Assembly: GCA_015143295.1 (NCBI GenBank)
Contig: CM026559.1
Location: 25,000,826 to 25,064,825, forward strand
Length of the DNA: 64,000 nucleotides
DNA from: Tetracentron sinense
Lineage: Eukaryota > Streptophyta > Magnoliopsida > Trochodendrales > Trochodendraceae
Direction: 5' to 3'
Below the pieces are notes generated by a model. It did no database searches. It was not told the origin of the DNA and saw nothing but the letters and a program-made list of their open reading frames with translations. Positions 56,770 to 64,000 of this stretch are shown here, in pieces. The position numbers and the translations under genes are program-made. Numbering within the stretch: the stretch's first letter is position 1; each line of letters begins with the position of its first letter.

Positions 56770-57997
56770 CCTCCATTTGTTAGATGTACAAAATACATTC
56801 TTGCATGGAATTCTTGAGGAAGAAGTATACATGAAACAACCTCCCGGTTTTGTTGACAATCAGTTCCCAAATCATGTTTGTCGACTTCACAATCACTTTA
56901 TGGTCTCAAGCAGGCACCATGGGTATGGTATCATAGTTTAAGCTCTTTTCTCACTCATTCTAGTTTTGTGGGTTCCAAGGTAGACGCGTTGCTCTTTATT
57001 AAGCAAACGCCCACATACACCATCTTCATGCTTATCTATGTGGACGACATTATCATTACAAGTACTACAGTTGATTGCATTCAAGGTCTCATTCATGAAT
57101 TACAATCACAATTTGCTATTAAAGACCTTGGCGATCTACATTATTTTCTTGGTATTGAGGCACAAAGAGACTGAAATGGCCTGCATTTATCCCAAAGAAA
57201 GTACATGGTTGATCTCCTTAAGAAGACTAAGATGGATGGTGCTAAACCTATTCATACTCCTATGTGTGGTCAAGAAAAGCTTTTCAAGCTTTCGGGTACA
57301 CCTTTTCATGACCCCACACTATACCAGAGTGTGGTTGGTGCATTTCAGTACCTTACATTGACTCGCCCAGACATTGCTTTTGCCGTCAACAAAGTGTGTC
57401 AGTACATCAACAACTATCAGATGAGCATTGGAATGCAGTTAAACGCATCCTCCACTATCTTAAGCAAACACTTTCTCATGGACTTCACCTAAAGCGGTCT
57501 ACATCATCAACATTGATTGCATTTTCTGATTCGGATTGGGCGGGTTGCAGAGATGATCACCGATCAACTAGTGGCTATTGTATTTTTTTGGGCCCCAATC
57601 TCATTTCATAGAATGCTATAAAACAAAAGATAGTGTCACGATCTAGCACCGAAGCTGAATATAGAGGTGTCACGATTGCAACTACAAAACTCATATGGAT
57701 TCGATCACTTCTTTGTGAACTAAGCATTGTTCCTAAATCCTCACCTATTTTATGGTGTGATAATCTTGGGGCTACGTATCTCAAAGTCAATCCGGTGTTT
57801 CATGCCTGTACCAAGCACACTGAGATCAATTATCACTTCATTCGTGAACAAGTTGCAAGTAGAAATTTGGATGTTCGGTTTATTTCATCACAAGATCAAT
57901 TAGCAGACATTTTTATCAAAAGCCTAAGCTTAGTGTGTTTTGCTTCACTAAGAGACAAGTTGACCGTCCAAGAAGGACCGCTCAACTTGAGGGAGCA
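56770..57997 (+). pseudogene. Copia reverse transcriptase (C-terminal part) and RNase H, broken
   Basis: Starts in the RT palm at [10 protein letters not shown] and [12 protein letters not shown]. It continues with SLYGLKQAP, the catalytic YVDDIIIT near 57035, LGDLHYFLGIE, then RNase H motifs (SDSDWAGCRDDHRSTSGYC, RSSTEAEYRG, LADIFIKS). Breaks seen are a one-base loss near 56893, a TGA near 57171, a frame change near 57410 and a TAG near 57609. The N-terminal fingers of RT and all of integrase are absent. Confidence 0.85.
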
Positions 57998-58239
57998 TAT
58001 AGAATCACCAAGAGATAATCCTCCATCAATGGCCAAGATTCCTCATTAATTAAGAGGAAATCTTGGTTGGCAAATCTCTTTGAATTTTGAATTTCCTTAC
58101 CATAAGTGTATTGCCAAAAATCAGTACGTGTATATCCTCTCCTTATGTGAGGAAACTCTTTTGGAGAATATTATTTGTATACAACCTCTACCCAACGTTT
58201 TGGGTAAGGAAACATCATACAAACCATTTCTTTCCCACA
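57998..58239 (+). repeat. Copia right LTR
   Basis: 242 bp, preceded by the polypurine tract TTGAGGGAGCA and followed by GATAG. Confidence 0.9.
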
Positions 58240-58321
58240 GATAGAACCGATTCGCAATAGAAAAGTAAATGAAGCTCTGGACTTTGCTGAGGAGGAGCTT
58301 GCACCAAAGTGTGAAGCTAAT
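58240..58321 (+). pseudogene. GID8-like CTLH exon, right part
   Basis: Starts with the duplicated GATAG and continues EPIRNRKVNEALDFAEEE and LAPKCEAN, then a donor-like AAT|GTAATT at 58322, which fits the family's exon limit. Together the halves form a 132-base exon with an open frame. So the exon was still intact in sequence when the copia element landed. Whether it was part of a working gene or already a stray fragment cannot be told. Confidence 0.75.
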
Positions 58322-58710
58322 GTAATTTCACCTGCTTTGATAAATTTGTAAATTGAAACCTCACCTGGTTTTTTTCTTCACACGAAGTTTGTACTTCACG
58401 ATAAATCTGTAATTGAACCTCATATGTAAAGGTTTGGATACTTCAATTGTGATCATTCAAATTGGTTTTTTTTTGCTGTCAATATCATTCCAAGGTGGTT
58501 TTGATCAGAATTTTTGGCTACACTGGCTCATTAATTAGAATTAGACAAGATATTGCAGGCCACAAAATTTTATTGTTTTCATGGTATCATCAACCCCAAA
58601 ATGGTGTTCCCTTCAAACAACAACATGATTGCTATCAATTAATTTGGATGGCTCTTTATATTCATAAAACATAATTGTTCATAGAAATATGAAGAAAAAC
58701 AGATTTTGAT
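58322..58710. other. Non-coding interval
   Basis: Downstream of the GID8-like exon. No further exon of that gene and no element boundary is visible. Confidence 0.4.
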
Positions 58711-60050
58711 TTATGGGTTCTTTGCAAACCCAGAAAAACATGGGGGCTCTTTATATCCTCTTGAAGCAGCCTGGAGCGAGACAAAAGCAAATTGGGCTAA
58801 CATACTTAAACCGAGAAGAATTGAACCCTTTGAGACAAGGATATAATCGAGGAATGTCTTCCACCCAACATCTCCCTTCTCCTTCTCTTCGTCTTCTGTG
58901 AGCTGGATCCTAGGCAGACCCTTCACTGAAACCTCCCCCTCACTATTTCCTTTGTGTATAGTAAGACTTGCTAGACTCATCCAGGCAATCCACATCCATG
59001 TTTTGAAAATAATCCGAGCTTCCATTATTTAAGGATCCAATATTGTCATTGAATTTTTATGAGCATTAACAAGGTGTTCAAATGCCGTTCCGGCCGTCAA
59101 GAGCTCCTCATAACTTCCTGATTGAGTAATTTGTCCATCTTCCATTACCTAGAAAGGGAAAAACAAGATGATCATGATTTTTCATTATCAAGAACCCACA
59201 AATAGACACATGAGGAAATATGCATGGTGTTTCAAAGTCTCATTACCAGAATTTTATCAGCTTCTGCGAGAAACTCGACTTGATAAGTCGCTAGAATGAT
59301 AGTTTTGTTTTCAAGAGCAGCCATGACATAATCCTGCAATTATGCCATTCAAGATCAGTAACAATAAGAATAATGAATATCTGTATTCGTGTATGTTGGT
59401 TTGCATGCATATCCAAAATTCTAAAGGGACATGAACTTATTTTCTTACATTGAAAAGGATAACAGCTGTATGTGCATCTACTGCACTAAAAGGGTCATCA
59501 AGGAGATAGATATCGGCATCATTGTAGGCTGCTCTAGCAAGTTGGATGCTCTGTTTCTGTCCTCCACTCATATTGAGCCCTCTCTGACCAATTTCTGTCA
59601 GGTAACCATGGTTGAAACTATCAATATCCTTAGCGAGTGCACATGCTTTTATAGCCTTCTCGTATATGGTCTTGTACATTGGCTTTCCATAGAGTATATT
59701 ATCGCGAATTGTCCCACTCTGGATCCAAGATGTTTAGGAAACATAGGCAATTGACCCATACACATCAACCTATAAGCAAGAAACAAGAAATTAACATTAA
59801 TAACTATTAAAAATTGGCATCATACCTCTATATGAATTCTTCAATTAGGCTGTTCTGTTACTCACACATCCTGAAACTTTGGGTATTTCCCCAAGTATGG
59901 CACACAATAGTGATGATTTTCCTGCCAAGGGGCCCACAGACAGCAACCTTCTGCCTCCTCCTTACTTCTAAATCTAAACCTCTCAATGTTGGAATAGCCA
60001 AGTCAGGATCCCCACTGCATGGTGCTAAGATTCATGGTAAACGCCTAACC
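58711..60050 (-). pseudogene. ABCC (MRP-type) transporter fragment: first nucleotide-binding domain and start of the second membrane domain
   Basis: Read downward from about 60030: a Walker A exon (DPDLAIPTLRGL, then VAVCGPLG with one base lost in the GKSS loop), then SIAYVS[12 protein letters not shown] near 59735 (TAA in place of Gln). Next come NMSGGQKQ (signature) and [17 protein letters not shown] (Walker B) at 59470-59680. An exon at 59249-59335 reads ILATYQVEFLAEADKIL, where the switch histidine is Tyr. Then [17 protein letters not shown] at 59080-59150, and QLTEDEEKEKGDVGWKTFLD at 58800-58880 leading to the next membrane helix. Plant ABCC pumps move glutathione conjugates or anthocyanins, usually into the vacuole. 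With two frameshifts, a stop and a lost switch residue it is dead. The rest of the gene is not in the window. Confidence 0.85.
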
Positions 60051-60298
60051 CTCACAACATTTCACAGTTTATACCCTTCTCTTTGATGTTAGTACAACAA
60101 AATAGCTAAATCCTGAGGAACCTAAAAATGTGATCATAAGAATTACAAAAAAAAAAAAAAAAAACTGAACATTTGGAAAAATTACAAATCATGATTGAAT
60201 AGCACAACATAAATATATATACTACCAAATGTACAGGTCTGATTCCATCACAACATTAAAATAGATGGCTCTACTGAGACAAATGAAAAACCCTAAAA
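60051..60298. other. Non-coding interval
   Basis: Contains an A tract at about 60148-60165. No gene seen. Confidence 0.35.
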
Positions 60299-60614
60299 GG
60301 GTCCGTTCTTTTGGTGGAACTTTTAAAGTGTTGAATTTTTATAGTTTCCTGCCTAATTTTACTTAATGTCTAGAACTATATTATTCCTAGAGTGCAAAAG
60401 TTCTACAATTATGGAACTTTGAAGTTCTACCCAAAATTTTGATGTTTTAAGTTCCATTTATGTGAAACTTCTAATTAATTTGATCCTAATAAATCTGAGG
60501 TACCATTGTGTATAAGAGTTAGATACTCTCAGTCTTCTCCTCCTAGACACTTGCCTCTTGTTCCAAAATATTAATATTCCGGATTTTTAAAAATTCCACC
60601 AAAAGAACAGAGCC
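60299..60614. mobile_element. MITE with about 30 bp terminal inverted repeats
   Basis: GGGTCCGTTCTTTTGGTGGA at the left pairs with TCCACCAAAAGAACAGAGCC at the right. Length 316 bp, no coding capacity. Superfamily not settled because flanking duplications are unclear. Confidence 0.7.
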
Positions 60615-60764
60615 TAATTGAATTTTATTTTTCCGGAGGTAAGTAAACGAAAACCTCTTAGGAATTCCAGTGGATTCGAGCTTTCTCCAAATCTCCTTAA
60701 TACGGCGAGGATTCTGGGATGATCTTCACCGTCAGGGGTGAAATGCTTGCATATCTGCTTGTCG

Positions 60765-60935
60765 TATATAAGGTCGACGCATCGGTGCTCCTTGTTTTTC
60801 GGTTGTGAGAAAAGAAGAGGAACCGAGAGAGAGAGTGAGAGAGAGAGAATCTGAGAACCTCTGGTTAGAATGGGTTCGCCGGAACCCCTCTCTGGTTTGA
60901 GTTTTTCTCTTCTATTTGGAGTAGGGTTAATTTGA
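60765..60935 (+). promoter_or_regulatory. Promoter-like segment with TATA box, GA-rich leader and a 21-codon ORF
   Basis: TATATAAGG at 60766, a (GA)n leader at 60820-60848 and an ATG at 60870 opening MGSPEPLSGLSFSLLFGVGL before a TGA at 60933-60935. The layout is that of a plant promoter and first exon, but no downstream exon is recognisable. It may be an orphan 5' end. Confidence 0.3.
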
Positions 60936-61134
60936 AAGCAAGGGAGAGGAAAAATCGGGCTGCTTTTGGTACTTATTTTTTTGGTGAACTGATTAGGGCC
61001 GTTGGATCGTTAGTAAAGTGAGGTGATGTTCTTAGGTTAAACCCCAAGCAAGATCCCAAGCAGACGAACTGGATCCAGGATTGAGGAGTATATTTTGGAT
61101 TACCTATAGATTGACTAAAAAAGGGGACTGCCCC

Positions 61135-61560
61135 TTATTAGGGATGGCAATTGGTTGGGTTTAGGCTGGGGCGCCCCCAACCCTACGCTGCCCCTAATGG
61201 GAAGACTCCTACCCCGTTTCCGTCCTAAACCCGGGTTAGGGTGGGGCGGGTGAGTTACAATTTATAAAAACACTTCTTAATCGATTAATTGGGGCAGAAC
61301 AATATTTCCTATTATAAGTAATATATAAAGGTATTTTTTTGCATTAATTAAGGGTAAAAGAGTGATTTTACATTATAAATGGGGCGGGCAGGTTGGGGTG
61401 GCATAAACCCATTCCCAGACCCAACACGACTCGAATTTAACCTTTCATTAGCAAACTCACCCCTATTCCGTTTAAGAGCTCCCCAAACCCGTCCCAATAG
61501 GGGTGGGTCGGGTTACCCGATTATCCCGGCCCAAAGTCGGGCTAGCACACCCCAAAGTGT
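61135..61560. repeat. G/C-rich dispersed repeat (GGGTGGGGCGGGT words)
   Basis: Left part TTAGGGATGGCAATTGGTTG and right part AATAGGGGTGGGTCGGGTTA, with complementary CCCAAACCC / GGGTTTGGG-like words, suggest a decayed hAT-type foldback. Borders are approximate. Confidence 0.4.
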
Positions 61561-61718
61561 ATGGAATTTTCAAAGAAGTATTATTATTATTACTATTTAT
61601 TTATTTAGTTATTTTTTCTTACAAAGTATTATAGTTTGGTAATATGTTATTTTTTCTTTACCAAACTATCCTCATTCCTCCCCTTCTTTTTTTAATTTTA
61701 TTTTTGAACAGTGATAGG

Positions 61719-61912
61719 CGTACCATGAAATTTATTTACAAACCCAAGGCTGGACCTCATTGATCCAGCTCCCCCCTATTAAATACTCTCACCAATTATG
61801 ATGAGTATTTAAGAGGGGGAGCTGGATCATTGAGGTCCCAGCCTTAGGTTTGTAAAAAGATTGATCCATTGAGGTCCCAGCCTTAGGTTTGTAAAAAGAT
61901 TTCATAGGTACG
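61719..61912. mobile_element. Foldback MITE with partial tandem duplication of one arm
   Basis: CGTACCATGAAATTTATTTA and ACAAACCCAAGGCTGGACCT at the left pair with GAGGTCCCAGCCTTAGGTTT and TTCATAGGTACG at the right. The centre (GAGCTCCCCC..TAAATACTC / GAGTATTTAAGAGGGGGAGC) also pairs. The segment ATTGATCCATTGAGGTCCCA to GTAAAAAG is repeated, so the right arm is doubled. Confidence 0.7.
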
Positions 61913-62354
61913 TTAAATATTTTCCCTTATTTTTTAATTTTATAAAAGAGGAGTCCGCTGTCCACTCTTGTAGAGTCTCCCTAGCATTCCCTTTAAACTA
62001 TTTTTAATTGCCAGCTGTTAGTGGGCTAGTGATTGATGGATGGATTGCTTCATGCCCCGTAACATACCATAACATACCATACGATCTTGGAAATATATGG
62101 CCCGTATTATTGTTGGGCTTCTCACTCTCACAGAGCCAACTCAACTCCCATGAACTCTAGTTAAATTTTTTTTTATCTCCTGGTTAAAATTTTTTTATTT
62201 GATTTTTTTTAAAAACTAAGGATAGATGGGTGAACTCTAGGATGAGTGAATCTTAACCACAATTAAATAGAATGACACGTGGCATTGAAAGGGGACCTAA
62301 GACGCACCTTCTTGCATCACCGAACGAGGAGGTGATTATTTTCCTTAGACTGGT
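61913..62354. other. Non-coding interval with decayed foldback remnants
   Basis: 62150-62290 contains half-elements of the AACCGGTT family (GGTGAACTCTAGGATGAGTG, AATCTTAACCACAATTAA). A CATAACATACCATA duplication lies near 62063. No gene seen. Confidence 0.4.
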
Positions 62355-62920
62355 GATCTTCTCCAGTTGTAACTTGTAACCGGTTTTGGGCAAAACCGGT
62401 TACAACCCTGTGGTCACCACATGTCTCTTTTTACACCCCTTAACTGTGGCTAAGAATCATCTACCCCTAGGGTTCACCCACCTCACTTTGGTTTTTAGAA
62501 AAAATATTTTAAAAAAATTAACCCTAGGAGTTGATAAATTTTAACCACAGTTAACAAAATTTTTTATTATTTCTTAAAAAAAGATCTTCTCCAGTTGTAA
62601 CCGGTTTTGGGCAAAACCGGTTACAACCCTGTGGTCACCACATGTCTCTTTTAACACCCTTTAACTGTGGTTAAGAATCACCTACCCCTAGGGTTCACCC
62701 ACCTCTCTTTGGTTTTTAGAAAAACTATTTTAAAAAAATTAACCCTAGGAGTTGATAAATTTTAATCACAGTAAACAAATTTTTTTTATTATTTAAAAAA
62801 AAAACCAAGAATAGGTGGATGAACCTTAGGGTTGAGTGAATCTTAACTATAGTTAAGAGGTGTCAAAAGAGGGGTAACCGGTTTTGGCAAAACCGGTTAC
62901 AACTGGAGAAGAATACGTCC
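62355..62920. mobile_element. Foldback MITEs of the AACCGGTT-palindrome family (copies 2 and 3 in tandem)
   Basis: A left half at 62355-62582 (228 bp) is followed directly by a complete copy at 62583-62920. Both start GATCTTCTCCAGTTGTAAC; the complete copy ends GTTACAACTGGAGAAGAATA CGTCC. Perfect internal palindromes GTAACCGGTTTTG / CAAAACCGGTTAC lie at 62376-62403, 62597-62624 and 62874-62900. The outer arms pair over more than 100 bp. Confidence 0.85.
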
Positions 62921-63277
62921 GTTTTCCTTATTGTTGACCTCTACATTTCTATAGTCAAGAGTCGGATTTAAGATCCACTGAGATCCTTTTGTCCTGCGAA
63001 ATTTTCCTTCTTGGCGGGCCAAACATCTTTTTCCTGGTTATATCGCCTATCTTTTAGATAAGTCTCTTAAAGGGCGCGTGCTTGAACAGTACTTCTACTA
63101 CATTCATCACACCTAGCACTCCATTTTTTCTTTCATTAGACTTTGCTCTTTGAGCGTGGACCCATCGGAAAGGGACACGACTATAACTTGTTACTAGGTC
63201 TTAAGGGCCATGACCTACAACACTTGTTGCAAAATCAATTATGACTGCAATAATTCATATGAATAAATGCCTTCATC
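62921..63277. other. Non-coding interval with the repeat shared with 8254-8330
   Basis: The block CCCATCGGAAAGGGACACGA at 63161 repeats 8254-8330. Nothing else recognisable. Confidence 0.45.
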
Positions 63278-63280
63278 TTA

Positions 63281-63427
63281 TGCTCTGTTTGTTTTGAAGT
63301 AAAATAGAGGAAAACAAAAGAATTTCACCAAAAATGTCAGTTATCCTAAAAAAAGTATACTTGGAAAATGACATTTTCTATAGAATTCATTTGTTTTCTC
63401 CTATTTTACCTCAAAACAAACAGAGCA
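63281..63427. mobile_element. Tourist-like (PIF/Harbinger) MITE, 147 bp, TSD TTA
   Basis: Terminal inverted repeats of about 40 bp, TGCTCTGTTTGTTTTGAAGT at the left and CTCAAAACAAACAGAGCA at the right. TTA flanks both ends (63278-63280 and 63428-63430), the target duplication of Harbinger elements. No coding capacity. Confidence 0.88.
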
Positions 63428-64000
63428 TTAGTGTGTGTAATTTTTTTTTGGTAAGATTAGCGCGTGTAGACTTTCTCTACATTAAAGGAACCGGTTCTTC
63501 TTCCAATAGAATGAAATGACCAACTGATAGGTGGCTCATAATTGATGGTCCATCCCATTCACCTCATTCCCAACACTCGACTTACAATATTAATTTAGGA
63601 TTTTTCCGGTAGAACTCTCCCCTTTGTACAATTGGGAAAGAAAGCGAGAGCTATTTTGTTTTCCAAAAATGCTAGCCCTAGTTGGAGTCTTCCAGAGATG
63701 CAAGGTTGTGGTAACAAGTGTCAAACAATCTTACAAGGTAACAATCCCACGTGCTGCACCCACTCTCACTTTGGGGCCTTGAATTGTTTTTGACTTAGTG
63801 CATCTTGGGCGAGAACGGATCACAAGCAATTGCGAGAGTTCAATCGCATATATGGATCTTAACTATTGGTAGAGGTTTATTTAATCTATATTTCCCGCTT
63901 TTTTTTCTCCTCCAATAGTCAAGCGCCACACGTGCCATTGAACTCTCTTGAGTTCAATCGCAATTGGCTGCGTTTCGGGCTAGTTAATTTTGGGTTAAGA
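63428..64000. other. Non-coding interval with a small foldback (63827-63966)
   Basis: CAATTGCGAGAGTTCAATCG at 63827 and GAGTTCAATCGCAATTGG at the right form an imperfect inverted pair, related to the 20064-20540 MITE. No gene seen before the window ends. Confidence 0.4.

Larger units (their letters stand above)
45833..58239 (+). mobile_element. Ty1/copia retrotransposon, internally deleted, hosting a nested gypsy element
   Basis: LTRs 45833-46075 and 57998-58239 (243 and 242 bp) end in CA and start TATAG. They are flanked by GATAG at 45828-45832 and 58240-58244. TGGTATCAG directly follows the left LTR, and TTGAGGGAGCA precedes the right one. Without the nested element the copia copy is only about 2.6 kb, because integrase and the N-terminal part of reverse transcriptase are missing. 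By eye the LTRs differ at about 11 sites plus one indel. Confidence 0.9.

Overview
This window is plant nuclear DNA. It is AT-rich, full of LTR retrotransposons with tRNA-Met primer sites, and carries plant-type hAT, CACTA, Harbinger and LINE elements. The host-gene remnants are a UGT78-type flavonoid glycosyltransferase, an ABCC transporter and a GID8-like CTLH exon. No host gene appears intact. The species cannot be named from the sequence; a flowering plant with a large, repeat-rich genome fits best.

Layout. 1-8.4 kb: part of a minus-strand LTR element (primer site 3237-3254, LTR from 3256), with a 5'-truncated LINE (5421-7076) next to or inside it. 8.45-10.95 kb: an LTR-like block with a family of hairpins that share a core but have different stems. 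11.1-18.6 kb: the 5' end of a degenerate Tat-like Ty3/gypsy element (gag, leader, LTR), its LTR split by a 2.48 kb solo LTR with a perfect target duplication. 18.6-20.8 kb: a cluster of foldback MITEs in front of a UGT78 gene. 21.0-27.4 kb: that gene, two exons around a 4,993 bp intron holding a hAT element, a hAT MITE, a non-autonomous LTR retrotransposon and a segmental duplication. A one-base deletion breaks the second exon. 27.5-29.2 kb: two further UGT78 tail fragments, one cut by a CACTA end.

29.2-32.7 kb: an LTR-like element with about 180 bp repeats, a TGACATCA cluster before a TATA box, and an 11-copy 60 bp minisatellite. 32.7-41.0 kb: the 3' end of another Tat-like element, its LTR split by a 5,040 bp CACTA element whose empty site can be read in the other LTR copy. 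41.0-45.6 kb: a second CACTA-like element carrying a 179-180 bp tandem repeat. 45.8-58.3 kb: a three-layer nest, in which a complete Ty3/gypsy chromovirus (46989-56764) sits inside an internally deleted Ty1/copia element (45833-58239) that itself split a GID8-like exon. 58.7-60.05 kb: a decayed ABCC transporter segment on the minus strand. 60.3-64 kb: MITEs and foldbacks, including a family whose ends contain perfect AACCGGTT-type palindromes.

The value of the window is its readable insertion order. Perfect target duplications or empty sites support at least eight insertions: 15830-18311, 22039-22533, 22814-23098, 23404-25761, 32748-37787, 45833-58239, 46989-56764 and 63281-63427. All identifications are by eye from motifs; nothing was searched against a database.
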